The position numbers were made by a program, and so were the translations under genes. A stretch of DNA of 64,000 nt, from assembly GCA_028285105.1 (NCBI GenBank), contig JANQQE010000011.1:248001-312000 (forward strand). Direction: 5' to 3'. The notes under the pieces were generated by a model. The model did no database searches. It worked only from the letters and a program-made list of their open reading frames with translations, and was not told the DNA's origin. This document shows, one piece after another, positions 29,552 through 39,622 of the stretch. Numbering within the stretch: the first letter of the stretch is position 1; each line of letters starts with the position of its first letter. Source of the stretch: Alphaproteobacteria bacterium. Its GTDB lineage: Bacteria > Planctomycetota > Phycisphaerae > UBA1845.

Positions 29552-31688
29552 GGAGTCGGATCTTTCCGAAGAAGTCGTAGTGTTCGATGCCTTCGATGAT
29601 TCCCCAGGCGTAGTTTTGTTCTGCGAAGTAGATGTGCGGTTCGCCACGAAGTTTCTCCAATTCCGGATCGTGGTTTCCGACCACCACACCCAGCGTATTA
29701 CCGGTCAACATTTCCTCATCATTGCCCGAATCGCCAGCCACCAGGCAGCGATCCGGTTCGACACCCCAGTTCATGGCAAAATATCGAAGCGCCATGCCCT
29801 TTGATGCTCTTATCGGCAAGATATCGAGGTATGCCCCGTGAGAAGCGATGACGTTGGCCTGCAAACGATTGCGCCGAAGGTGTCGTGTGACTTCGGCGGC
29901 GGTGGGTGCCTTCTCTTTAATCAGGTTAAAGCTGATTTTGTATTCAGTCTGCCCTTCCGAACCCTGGGGCTTGAGTCCGGGAAGTTCCGACATGGCCTCC
30001 CGGATTCGGTCCGGACGCCAGCGATAGCGAATGTGCTGCTCAAAACCGCGATCCTCAATTAAGGGAGCCCCATAATGTATTGCGCTTCCGACAGACGTAA
30101 TCAGTAGCTGCGGTGTCGGAATCTTCCATTCTTTCAGGACCGATAACGTCAGGTCGAGACTACGACCGGTCGCAATGCCGAATGCCACCTTCGACCCTAC
30201 GTCTTTAAGCCGCCGAATCAATTCGCGAAGTCCGGACTTGTCGCCTATGAGCGTGTTGTCTATGTCGCAGACAACAATGCGGTTGGCTGTCACCAGCCGG
30301 GCGCTCGAGCGCAGTGGCCGCCGTTTTCGATCCGCCGAGCGAATCGCAGTGTTCACTTTTTTGACATAATTCTTGACGTGCGCCGACCATGAATAATGTC
30401 GATGGGCACCGCGTAATCCTGAGCGTGACCACTTCTTCCACTGCCCCTGATTCGAAACCGCATCCAGCAACGCAACGCCCATCGCTTTCGTATCCAATGG
30501 GTCGATCAGGACGCCATTTTTGCAGTAGGCAACAATGTCGCGTGGACCGCCGTCTGATGTCGCCACGATCGGCAGACCGCTCGCTGCCGCCTCCAGCAGT
30601 GTCAGCCCAAACGGTTCGGTCAGTGCGGGATTAACGAATACGCCCTTCGTCTTCGCTGCAAGTTGATAAAGGTGCGGCACGTCCGACGATTCGTGGTCTT
30701 TCGGGTACGCGACCTGACCATACAGGTTGTAAAGATCAACGTTGTAAATAATCTCGTTGATCACTTCGCGGGCGCTGCGGTCGAGCTGATTGATGTCCGT
30801 TCGGTTGCCCGCAACGATGACCAAATTGGCGATGTCGCGAAGCTCCTCGTTTTTGGCATAGGCCTTGACCAGCGCAGTGATGTTCTTTCGCGGATCGGGA
30901 CGCGATACCGCGAGGATCATCGGACGGGCCCAGTCTTCGAGAAACGGCGTGATCGCTTTGTGAATCTTCGGCAGGTTGCGCCAACTGCGCGGGGGCGGCG
31001 TGAATCGACTCAAATCAACTGCCGGCGGAATAACCGTCATCCTCTTTGGCTGATAGTTGTCGTATAAGGCGTACTGTTCTTCAACTTCCTGATTCGTGCT
31101 GGTCACGACGAATGAGGCATTGTCGAGAGCGTATTCTTCGGCATCGATGCGGCGGGTGATGCGGTAGCGTTTTTCGATCGCCTCCTCAGCCATCCCCTGA
31201 TCGAGCAGCCGCTGGCGTTTGACCCGACCCAGCGAGTGGCCGGTGAACGCCATCGGGATGCCCAGCAGCGATGACATCCGCCCTGCCACATAGCCAGCAT
31301 CAGCATAGTGACCATGAATCAGATCGGGCACGCGCCCCTGATCTCGAAGGTATCGCAGCAGATTGTCGGTAAAGCTGTCGAGATGGGGCCAAAGCGACTC
31401 CTTGGCCAGATACCGCTTCGGACCGCACTCGATCCGTACGATGTTTACGCCCGGTGCCAGTTCTTCGACCGGTTCTGCGTAGGACGAATCCACTTTGGAA
31501 TCAATCAGGCGTCGGGTCACCAGATCGACCCGGTCGATTTCGGGGTCCTCGATCAGGGCGCGGGCCAACTCCACCACATAGGTGATCTGTCCACCCGTGT
31601 CGGGGTCGGCACCCAGTTCCATCTCCGAGCCGCGAACTCGGCCATGAACACTGACGAGCATGATGTAACGACCTCGTCCGTCCGCCAT
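29493..31688 (-). CDS. Sucrose-phosphate synthase with HAD phosphatase domain
   Basis: A 731-residue bifunctional enzyme that would make sucrose-6-phosphate from UDP-glucose and fructose-6-phosphate and dephosphorylate it. The ATG for [10 protein letters not shown] has AAAGGA six bases upstream, better than earlier GTG/ATG candidates. The GT4 domain (about 5-440) includes [37 protein letters not shown] and [20 protein letters not shown]. The C-terminal HAD domain (about 465-710) has the nucleophile motif DIDNTL and the GDSGNDEEM motif. Both catalytic signatures are present, so the phosphatase half may be active, unlike many synthases that carry a dead copy. It leads the operon with sucrose synthase. 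Confidence 0.92.
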   Translation of the reverse strand: MADGRGRYIMLVSVHGRVRGSEMELGADPDTGGQITYVVELARALIEDPEIDRVDLVTRRLIDSKVDSSYAEPVEELAPGVNIVRIECGPKRYLAKESLWPHLDSFTDNLLRYLRDQGRVPDLIHGHYADAGYVAGRMSSLLGIPMAFTGHSLGRVKRQRLLDQGMAEEAIEKRYRITRRIDAEEYALDNASFVVTSTNQEVEEQYALYDNYQPKRMTVIPPAVDLSRFTPPPRSWRNLPKIHKAITPFLEDWARPMILAVSRPDPRKNITALVKAYAKNEELRDIANLVIVAGNRTDINQLDRSAREVINEIIYNVDLYNLYGQVAYPKDHESSDVPHLYQLAAKTKGVFVNPALTEPFGLTLLEAAASGLPIVATSDGGPRDIVAYCKNGVLIDPLDTKAMGVALLDAVSNQGQWKKWSRSGLRGAHRHYSWSAHVKNYVKKVNTAIRSADRKRRPLRSSARLVTANRIVVCDIDNTLIGDKSGLRELIRRLKDVGSKVAFGIATGRSLDLTLSVLKEWKIPTPQLLITSVGSAIHYGAPLIEDRGFEQHIRYRWRPDRIREAMSELPGLKPQGSEGQTEYKISFNLIKEKAPTAAEVTRHLRRNRLQANVIASHGAYLDILPIRASKGMALRYFAMNWGVEPDRCLVAGDSGNDEEMLTGNTLGVVVGNHDPELEKLRGEPHIYFAEQNYAWGIIEGIEHYDFFGKIRLHEPEFVNAESDKPEPVNSA

Positions 31689-31898
31689 CTGCATTCCTTT
31701 GTATTTCACAAATTACCGGTCGAGATAACGTCCTTCACAGGCTAAGAGCTTTTCGCTTGAATGCAAATAGAACGCGAAAACCGCAATAATCACAGGGGTT
31801 TGCTGAATACTGTTGAATGTATGCATATTCGCATATGATTGGCCGCAAGATGTGAAATGCTTTCGCACGACAAAATGGACTGAGGAGAATCGGGTTAA

Positions 31899-32834
31899 AT
31901 GACAACGCAATTGATGTGCATGTTGGCCGTCGGGTTGATGCAACCGAGCGCGGTCGAACTCTCTGCGAGGCTCAATGCGGACGAGTTGAAGGTCGGCGAA
32001 ACGTATCAACTGGAATTCAATTGGGACGTTGCTTCCGACGCTGCGGTCGACCAAGCCGGCGTCCCCGTTCCCCTCATTCAGATCGATGTTCCCGATTCTG
32101 TCGAATTGGTGGGCAAGGCACTGAAAGGGCACAAGGAACTCGCCAAGAACGAGTTTCTGTACGCCCCGTATGAGCGGGCCCTCGAAGCGAAGAGCGAATC
32201 GATCGCGTTCAAACTGCGCTCAGAACCGAAACTCGAAGATCGAATCGCCATCAATTTCATCGCCTATTCCACAGCGGCAGACGGTTCGAGCCAGTTTGTT
32301 CGGAAACGCATTGCGACGCCAATCACAGCCAATGCAGATGGTAGAGAGGTCGAAATCGGTGATGCAGCCTGGGGCCGTAACAACTTCGGGAAGATAGGCG
32401 ACAAGGTCAAACCCTTCTCGCTCCCCCAAGCCGACGGTTCTCAGGTCGATCTCGGCGAAATGCTTGGCAAGTCGAATGTCATCATCACCACCTACCGGGC
32501 GTTCTGGTGACCGTTCTGTGCAAAGCAACTGGTTCAGTTGCAGGAACGCTACGACGATTTCGAAAAGCTCGATACCAAGGTTGTTGCCGTTGCACAGGAG
32601 GACAAGGATCTTGCGTCTCATGCCAAATTCCTGAAGCACTTCGACCCGTCTCCCCGATTCAAGGTGACCGCCGACATTGAAGGCAAAACGAAGGGCCGAT
32701 ATCATCAGACCTCGGCTTACCTGATTGATAAGTCCGGCTACATTCGCGAGATTTTCCCCATGATGATTCACCATCGTGCTTCGTGGGATACCATCTTGAA
32801 GCGGATCGAAGCGGTAAACCAGGAAGGCCGATAA
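31899..32834 (+). CDS. Probable selenoprotein, peroxiredoxin/thioredoxin-fold UxxC oxidoreductase
   Basis: Read through a TGA at 32508-32510, this is one 311-residue protein with selenocysteine at 204. GGAGAA lies upstream of the ATG. A short hydrophobic N-terminus (possible signal) and a beta-rich domain (about 20-145) precede an AhpC/TSA-type thioredoxin fold (about 160-310). At its redox site the frame reads TYRAFW, TGA, PFCAKQL, so the codon normally used for the first cysteine of a WCPFC motif is TGA and the second cysteine is kept. The same frame continues for 107 codons with family sequence (VAVAQEDKD, FKVTADIEGK, YLIDKSGYIREIFPM). A SECIS-like hairpin follows. A nonsense mutation is the alternative. 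Confidence 0.82.
32512..32548 (+). other. SECIS-like hairpin after the in-frame TGA
   Basis: The upper stem GCAACT/AGTTGC (32525-32530 with 32536-32541) closes a five-base loop GGTTC. The lower stem CGTTC/GAACG (32512-32516 with 32544-32548) is separated from it by an asymmetric internal loop. The apical loop starts 21 bases after the TGA and begins with G. This matches the general geometry of bacterial SECIS elements bound by SelB. Confidence 0.72.
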
Positions 32835-33274
32835 GGCATCGCTTCAAAACGTCATAAATCGCGTTGTACAAAATCCGACAAACGCACTGAGTACGCAACG
32901 TCCCATATCGGTCAAGATTCATAAGTGGTGCGTTCATCGAGACTTGACTGGACACCTGTGGATCGACGACAATCGCGATTGAATGTTTGTCACCATGCTG
33001 CCTAGCATGACAGAAACCGCGATTTCAAAGGGCGTCATCAGGCGTGTTGTCGCCCCGCCAATGGACTTTCAAAATCTTCAACTGATGACCTCGGGGCGGG
33101 AATCAAGCGTATCGAGCGCGAACACTTTACAACTTGCTGATTTTCGGAAGCCGGCGTTACATGACAGCGGCATCTAATACAACTTCAGAACACCGAATGC
33201 CAGGTTAATTGGCATAAAGACAAATTCTGCTTGCTGGTTTGCAGGACAATTAAACGAGCCATTGGGGAGCTGCC
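32835..33274. other. Intergenic region with a long imperfect hairpin
   Basis: These 440 bases have no supported gene. An imperfect hairpin spans 32971-33024, with AATCGCG/CGCGATT outer arms and a CATGCT/AGCATG tip. It has no T run. The remainder should hold the promoter of the metalloprotease gene. Confidence 0.5.
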
Positions 33275-36200
33275 GTGAAAACCAATTCATCCACACGAGG
33301 AATCTTCAACTGGACCTGCGGGGCTCTCGCCTTTGCATTCGTCTTTTCGATCTTTGTCGCCACCAATGCCGTTGCAGAAGAGCGAAAATTCGCGGTCATG
33401 ATGGTCGTTCCGCCCAAGTCGGTGACGGGAGGATATCCACCTGCGAGCGTGACCGGAGTCGACCGCGGCGACATTTTCGATCAGTACTTTGACGACTTCA
33501 ATCCGACCATCGATTCGTTCGCGGAATACTGGAATGAAATCTCCTACGGACAAGTCACGGTCACGGGAGACGTATTTGACTGGGGCGAGGTACCCTGGCC
33601 GCTCATTCCGCCGGGCTCTCCCGACGATTTGCCCTACACGAGTCTGACCACTTTTGTCTACGAATCATTTGTGGGGGAAGAATTCACACAAAGTCGGCAG
33701 ATGTTTCGCATCGACTACAACGGTGAGTTGTACGAAAACAACAGTACAGGCACATCCGATGATCCGCTGGCCAACGTTGAAATCTTCCCGCCAGGGTTGG
33801 AAGACTACGATACGAATGGCGCGCCCGTCTGGACACCGGGAGAGCGATTCATCGATCTCAATGGAAACGGTCGTTACGATGCTCTCATAGAAGATACGGC
33901 GGACGGTTTCAAGGGATCTTCTGATAATGACCTCGGTGATCCGGTCCCGGATTGCACGCCTGATGGCGAGATCGATTCCGAAGAATTCTGCGATTTGGAC
34001 AATGACGACGATTGGGACTACCCGGAACCGTTTGAAGACTTCCTAGTCATATACGATCCAAATCCCCCGGATCCCGATGACAGGTGGCGCAAGCTCGACC
34101 CAAGCCCCAACAATACGTTTGAAGGCGACGCTGAAACAGTTGGAAGCCGCGTCTGGGCGGAAGCTTACATCCGTCGAAATTACCCGGGCGACGCCGATGC
34201 GTTGATCGCTCGGTGCGGAAATGGCGTTTACGATGGCCCCGACGCCTGGACAGAAAAAGGAAACACCAAGCTCCAGCAGCAACCCGTTATGTTTCGGGCT
34301 GTCGATACTTTTGCGCCCGGAGAATTATATCCGTCGATGGTTTCCTATGAAGAGTGGTGGGAAGAATACTGGCGCGATGAGCACATTGATAGCGGGATTG
34401 TTCCTCCGCCCGCTCCTCCAGCACCGGAATGGGAAACCTCAATACCGAATATTGCTGATTTCGATCCAAACTCCCCAGCTGTCGGAGGCGATCGATCTTT
34501 TAATCCAAACGCCGGTGGAACCAATGTTCGCACTGGAAATGAGTGCATTCCCGATGCGGAGGTCGGAGAAAACGAATGCGGTTCGCCGGATGTTGAGGAA
34601 GCCTTTACAGGCGACGGATTTGACTCCGAGAATCCCAATGGTGGGGGCGGTAGTCTGTACCCAGACACGACTGGGTACTACGATGGTCCAGCGGAATTCC
34701 GGGACTTACCATCGTCGATCTATCATACACGCAGTTTTTCAGGTGGCAGGCCTGTCTACTCCGGTTACGAACATTTTGGGTTCATCAATACCAACAATCT
34801 TGATCCAATGGCTCCGAGCATATCGGGGCAATGGTACGGAGGTGATGGACGGTTTGGTGAAGTCACATCGCCGTTCAACGATCGGGACTGGGGGCATGAC
34901 CGAGGCACCAATAATCCTAATAGTGCGAGTGGACCTGACTCCATCATTCCAGCTTCAGGCCCGTTCGCATTCAATATCCACGGAACCGCCGGCTATGATG
35001 GTGGTAACCAGACGAGCCTGGAATTTCTAACTTGGCGTAAGGACGACGACGCCACTTCCAGCCGTGCGATGAAACGCGATTTCAATCTTGACGGACTGCT
35101 CGATCAAGGCGAAGTTCGAGCCCGAGGCACCGAAAACTACTCGGTGGATCTCGACATTGGAACAACGAACGACGGAGGTCCGGGAACACTCTATCCATTC
35201 AACCGACGCCGTCTCACTGAAGACGCCGTTGAAGTTCATGACAATTCCGCCGACTGGGACCTTTTGGTCATGCCTGTCGAAAACACGTTTTGCTTTACAC
35301 TTGATCTTCCATTCGGCGAGGAAGAGTTTTGTTTCGACCTGAGTTTCAATTTTCTGCACTCAACGTTTATCATACCGGCTGGCATCATTCCAACTGGATT
35401 GGCGCCGGGTGGTCGAGGACTGTTTCAGCTACCTGCGCCGGCGATGGACTTGCCCATTCAGGTGCGTGAAGATGAGCCGGGTGCACTCTCTCCGATCATT
35501 TTCTCCGATTTTGGCACGACGCTTGGTGACGTTGGAGAAGTTGGAACGACTGTGGGTGGACCTCTTGGTGGTGCTGGCAAGGAGCTCATGGTCCACGAAT
35601 GGTTACACGTTTGGGAACTCTATCCCGATCTCTACGACTATGACGAATATCTCCCTGGCGCGATCATCGACACGCCGGTTGGCGGATGGGATATTATGGC
35701 TGGCGGATTTGTTCATCCGGCACCTGTATTGAAAGAGAAATTCACGGGTACACCTTTCCTCGGAACCGCCCACCCGCCATGGATCGATCTGACCGATCTC
35801 GCTGACATTCTGCGCCCAGGCGAGCCAACAGAGATCGAACTCACTGACTTTGCCTTCGACCCGTCGCAGTCAGTGTACTATTACGAGAATCGAAACAAAG
35901 ACGCCGACCCTTCTCTCGAAGAGAGGTTCTACTTTTGGCGATTGACCAACGTTGATCCCCCGGATGAACCCGGCGCAGGTGGAAACAACATCAACTTCTC
36001 TAGATATGCACCGGGCGTGGGCATCGGTAACGGCATGATGCTGATGCACACCAACATTCCGCGATCGCTATTGGATGACCCGGAAGCCCAACCGCTTCAA
36101 CAACGCGTCGGTTCAAACTTCATTTATTCGATCATACAGGCTGACGGTGGCGAAGACGCCGGTGATCCCGGAGACCCATTCCCTGGCATAGCTGGCACCA

Positions 36201-39200
36201 CCGAATGGCGAGAGGATGCGACAGACCCGAACTCACGCTGGTATGGTCAAATCCGAAGCGGTATTGAAATCCTGGACATTGTTCAAGAAGCCCAAAGTTC
36301 GTTTGTGACATTCCTGTGGTCACCGCGACTTGTTCCGTTGCTTAACTTCCTAGATCCGCCTGGTGGATTGGTTGTGGGCGGTCAGTATCGTATCGCTTAC
36401 AACGCATTCGACTTTGATGGCGGAACCCAGATCGAGTTTTATTTTGATCAAGACAACACTGGCTATGACGGAACATTGTTGTCGCCGCCGGATACAAAAG
36501 GACCTGGGTTTGTCAATGGTACGTACGACGTCCAGTTGAACAGCCTTCCCGGCGATGGAACTTACTTCTTCTACGCCAGAATGGTCCCGGGTCCTGGACA
36601 GGATGGTCGAACCGACCCAAGCGCATCACCTGCCCGCCCGTTGGGCAGCAATCGTGGCAAGGGTAAAATCAGCAACGGTTCAGTCATGGTCGGAACGACT
36701 GGACTCTTCGAGGACCTGCCAGTTGAGGTCGATCTCGATACTTCAAAGATAGAATTGTGGGATGTCATTTGTATCGACGATTCGGTCCCTGGCTCGGAAG
36801 TTTGGCAGGTTGAAGGTGAAGTTTCTGGAGTTCAGGCGAATGCAACAACTGGTGTCGAGTACACGAGCGACGAGGGCGAAATCACATTTACCATCGATTG
36901 GACCGGCATCGAAGGTGACTCTGCCAACGTGTCCAATACCAACAACGTCTTCAGGCTGGTGGATACCAATGCCAGCTTTGCTGCGACGAACTTCCAGGCC
37001 AATGATATTGTTCGAATCACTGGAGGAAGCGGTGCTGTGCCGGGGTTTTATGACATCCTCTCAGTTCCATCGCCAAACGAATTGATCTTGGGCCAAAACC
37101 CTGGCAATAGCGGCAGTTCTGGCGATGTTACGTATCGTGTTCATAGTTTTTCCGCTGGCGATGCCGACGACGATGCCGATGCATTCACATTCTTCACGAC
37201 CGGCAAAACGATCTACAGCGCCCCAATTACATTCCTTAACGGCAACGTGCTTCCACGCTTGTTTCCGGAACTTGAAACTTCCAACCCTGATCCCGGCAAT
37301 GAACTAATCGTGCGCTTCGATGGGTCTGAAACCCGCGATGAGTTCTTTCAGCTTGACAATCCAGACTTGAGTTTCACCTGGGATTTTGGTGACGGAGAAG
37401 ACATGGTCGGCACAGGTCCCGTTGTCGATCACACATATGCGATGCCCCAAGCGACCGGTGCCAACATACAGATGACGGTGGTGAACACTGCAACGGGTGT
37501 GACTTCGACGATTGAGCGATCGATCGACGTGGGGCCGCGTGACGACGATCTGGACGGCGTCGACAATGACAATGACAACTGTCCTCAAATACCCAACGCC
37601 ACTCAAGTCAACAACGATAACGACCCCTTTGGTGACGCTTGCGACGGTTGTCCATTCGATTCGTCAAAAATTGCCCCAGATGTTTGCCCCTGCGGCGAAG
37701 TTCCGATCGATTCGCAGTGCACCGATAACTGCACTTGCATTCCCGACTGCAATACCAACGGTATCGCCGACACGATCGATCTGCTCGGATTGTCCGAAGA
37801 CTGTGACGGGAATGGCATTCCTGACGAGTGCCAATCACAAGCCGATTGCGACAACGATGGCGATCTCGATTTCTGTGAAATTGCAGGGGGCAGCGAAGAC
37901 TGCAACGCAAACATCATTCCCGACGAATGCGAGTCGCAGGCCAACTGCAATAACAACGGCTTGCTCGACATTTGCGAACTCGATGGCAACGACTGCAATA
38001 ACAACAACATTCTCGATGAATGCGAGTCGCAGGACGATTGCAATAGCAACGGCACACAAGACATCTGCGAGATAGACGGCAACGATTGCAACGACAACGA
38101 TGTTCTTGATGTGTGTGACATCGCATCGGGCTTCAGCCCGGACGTCGATCAGACCGGCGTCCCGGACGAATGCGAGGACTGCAACAACAACCAGATTCTT
38201 GATTCGGTTGACATTGCCGATTGCCCGACCGGATTTGCCAATGCAGCCGAATGTGCCGACTGCAACAACGACCGCATACCGGACGGCTGCCAGGGCGATT
38301 CCGACAACGACGGTACGTTCAATCCGTGCGACGGCTGTCCGAACGACTTCTTGAAGATTGCACCGGGCACTTGTGGCTGCGGCACACCGGAAACGGATAC
38401 CGACAGCGACGGAACGCCGAATTGCAACGACGGCTGCCCGACCGATCCGTCCAAGACGTCGCAAGGCAGTTGCGGTTGCGGCCAATCTGAAACGGATACG
38501 GATGGCGATACGGTTCCGGATTGCATCGACGTCTGCACCAATGGCACGGGCGACGAAGCCGACGATCGCATTGACTCCGACAACGACGGCACGCCCGATT
38601 GTGTTGACGAATGTCCCGACGACGCCAACGAGATCGATGCCGGCGAATGCGGTTGCGGCGTGGCTGAAGAGGATCCCGATTTCGACGGAATCCCCGACTG
38701 CAACGACAACTGTCCGCTGAACGCCAATGCAAATCAGACCGACAGCGATGGCGATGGCCGGGGCGATGCGTGCGACGCATGTCCGAACGATGCCAACAAG
38801 ACTGCCGTCGGCGTTTGCGGCTGCGGTGCTGTCGATTCCGATGGTGATGGCGACGGCGATCTCGACTGCAACGACAACTGTCCCGACACGTCCAACGCCA
38901 ACCAAGCCGACAGCGACGGTGACGGCGCGGGCGATGCTTGCGACGATTGCCCGAATGACCCGAACAAGGATGCCGTCGGCGAATGCGGTTGCGGAGTCGC
39001 CGATACCGATTCAGACGTGGACGGCGTGCCGAATTGCAACGACATCTGCCAGGGTACGCCACCGGGAACGGCTGTCGATGACGACGGATGTGCCATCCCG
39101 CTGCCGCAAACCGGCCTGCCGGGTTCGGATTGCGAAACGACGGCTGATTGTGTGGATGGTGGCGAATGCATCAACAGCATTTGCACGATGACGAGCAACG

Positions 39201-39463
39201 GCTGTGCAACGTCGCAGGATTGTCCGCAAGGCGAATCGTGCGTTGATGGCGAATGCATGGCTCCGGAAGCGGCGTGCTCAGCCAACAGCGACTGTCCGAC
39301 CGGTCAGAATTGCGTCGATGGTGAGTGTGTCGCCAGCGATGGTGACGACGTCGCAGATTGCGGAGCGGATGTGCCATGCGGTGGAACCGGCTCTGCCGCA
39401 ATGCTGATGCTGCTTCTCGGGTTTACCCGCATGAAAGCCCGACGACCGAAACGTCGGCGATAA
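33275..39463 (+). CDS. Giant secreted M6-like metalloprotease with PKD, TSP3 and C-terminal sorting tail
   Basis: A 2062-residue exported protein with a GTG start preceded by GGGGAG. A signal peptide ends near NAVAEE. The N-terminal domain resembles immune inhibitor A/M6 proteases. The zinc site is HEWLHVWELYPDLYDYD (His774, Glu775, His778), followed by GGWDIMAGG as in that family. A PKD-like domain (about 1340-1410, with FTWDFGDGED) is followed by a long run of thrombospondin type 3 and Asp-Cys-Asn repeats (about 1420-1930), then EGF-like Cys motifs. The end is CGGTGSAAMLMLLLGFTR plus an Arg/Lys cluster, a tripartite surface-sorting signal. It is probably a surface protease stabilised by calcium. 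A strong terminator follows. Confidence 0.88.
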   Translation: MKTNSSTRGIFNWTCGALAFAFVFSIFVATNAVAEERKFAVMMVVPPKSVTGGYPPASVTGVDRGDIFDQYFDDFNPTIDSFAEYWNEISYGQVTVTGDVFDWGEVPWPLIPPGSPDDLPYTSLTTFVYESFVGEEFTQSRQMFRIDYNGELYENNSTGTSDDPLANVEIFPPGLEDYDTNGAPVWTPGERFIDLNGNGRYDALIEDTADGFKGSSDNDLGDPVPDCTPDGEIDSEEFCDLDNDDDWDYPEPFEDFLVIYDPNPPDPDDRWRKLDPSPNNTFEGDAETVGSRVWAEAYIRRNYPGDADALIARCGNGVYDGPDAWTEKGNTKLQQQPVMFRAVDTFAPGELYPSMVSYEEWWEEYWRDEHIDSGIVPPPAPPAPEWETSIPNIADFDPNSPAVGGDRSFNPNAGGTNVRTGNECIPDAEVGENECGSPDVEEAFTGDGFDSENPNGGGGSLYPDTTGYYDGPAEFRDLPSSIYHTRSFSGGRPVYSGYEHFGFINTNNLDPMAPSISGQWYGGDGRFGEVTSPFNDRDWGHDRGTNNPNSASGPDSIIPASGPFAFNIHGTAGYDGGNQTSLEFLTWRKDDDATSSRAMKRDFNLDGLLDQGEVRARGTENYSVDLDIGTTNDGGPGTLYPFNRRRLTEDAVEVHDNSADWDLLVMPVENTFCFTLDLPFGEEEFCFDLSFNFLHSTFIIPAGIIPTGLAPGGRGLFQLPAPAMDLPIQVREDEPGALSPIIFSDFGTTLGDVGEVGTTVGGPLGGAGKELMVHEWLHVWELYPDLYDYDEYLPGAIIDTPVGGWDIMAGGFVHPAPVLKEKFTGTPFLGTAHPPWIDLTDLADILRPGEPTEIELTDFAFDPSQSVYYYENRNKDADPSLEERFYFWRLTNVDPPDEPGAGGNNINFSRYAPGVGIGNGMMLMHTNIPRSLLDDPEAQPLQQRVGSNFIYSIIQADGGEDAGDPGDPFPGIAGTTEWREDATDPNSRWYGQIRSGIEILDIVQEAQSSFVTFLWSPRLVPLLNFLDPPGGLVVGGQYRIAYNAFDFDGGTQIEFYFDQDNTGYDGTLLSPPDTKGPGFVNGTYDVQLNSLPGDGTYFFYARMVPGPGQDGRTDPSASPARPLGSNRGKGKISNGSVMVGTTGLFEDLPVEVDLDTSKIELWDVICIDDSVPGSEVWQVEGEVSGVQANATTGVEYTSDEGEITFTIDWTGIEGDSANVSNTNNVFRLVDTNASFAATNFQANDIVRITGGSGAVPGFYDILSVPSPNELILGQNPGNSGSSGDVTYRVHSFSAGDADDDADAFTFFTTGKTIYSAPITFLNGNVLPRLFPELETSNPDPGNELIVRFDGSETRDEFFQLDNPDLSFTWDFGDGEDMVGTGPVVDHTYAMPQATGANIQMTVVNTATGVTSTIERSIDVGPRDDDLDGVDNDNDNCPQIPNATQVNNDNDPFGDACDGCPFDSSKIAPDVCPCGEVPIDSQCTDNCTCIPDCNTNGIADTIDLLGLSEDCDGNGIPDECQSQADCDNDGDLDFCEIAGGSEDCNANIIPDECESQANCNNNGLLDICELDGNDCNNNNILDECESQDDCNSNGTQDICEIDGNDCNDNDVLDVCDIASGFSPDVDQTGVPDECEDCNNNQILDSVDIADCPTGFANAAECADCNNDRIPDGCQGDSDNDGTFNPCDGCPNDFLKIAPGTCGCGTPETDTDSDGTPNCNDGCPTDPSKTSQGSCGCGQSETDTDGDTVPDCIDVCTNGTGDEADDRIDSDNDGTPDCVDECPDDANEIDAGECGCGVAEEDPDFDGIPDCNDNCPLNANANQTDSDGDGRGDACDACPNDANKTAVGVCGCGAVDSDGDGDGDLDCNDNCPDTSNANQADSDGDGAGDACDDCPNDPNKDAVGECGCGVADTDSDVDGVPNCNDICQGTPPGTAVDDDGCAIPLPQTGLPGSDCETTADCVDGGECINSICTMTSNGCATSQDCPQGESCVDGECMAPEAACSANSDCPTGQNCVDGECVASDGDDVADCGADVPCGGTGSAAMLMLLLGFTRMKARRPKRRR
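37550..39060. repeat. TSP3/Asp-Cys-Asn coding repeats
   Basis: Degenerate in-frame repeats encoding DxDxDG and DCNxN calcium motifs. Their low complexity keeps several other frames open for hundreds of bases. Those frames, including a long one on the minus strand, are artefacts. Confidence 0.8.
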
Positions 39464-39495
39464 ATTCAACCAATCTTGTTGAGCCAACCCTTTGC

Positions 39496-39529
39496 GGCGC
39501 CGCGATCTCGAATCGCGGCGCCTTTTTTT
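39496..39529 (+). terminator. Strong Rho-independent terminator
   Basis: A perfect 11-bp GC-rich stem (39496-39506 with 39512-39522), five-base loop and seven T, just after the metalloprotease gene. Confidence 0.92.
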
Positions 39530-39622
39530 GCCCATTGATCGAAAGATCGCGATCGGCTGCTGTTGTTGAAACTGCCGATCGTGCGTAACATTCGCGCTCC
39601 CTTGACTCAGGAGGCTTCGTGA

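Noticed and set aside
32508-32510. Two separate short genes split at the TGA
   Set aside because: The downstream part has no start codon with a ribosome site, begins in the middle of a thioredoxin domain, and keeps the same frame. A single selenoprotein explains this better.
32983-33177. 64-codon frame in the gap before the giant protease
   Set aside because: It overlaps the imperfect hairpin and shows no protein features or ribosome site.
33198-33230. Sigma-54 promoter before the giant protease
   Set aside because: A TTGGCA box is present, but the GC element at the required 10-base spacing is missing.
37603-38905. Long open frames on the minus strand inside the giant protease
   Set aside because: They mirror the low-complexity Asp/Cys/Asn repeats of the plus-strand protein and contain only repetitive Ala/Val/Ile or Arg/Cys runs.
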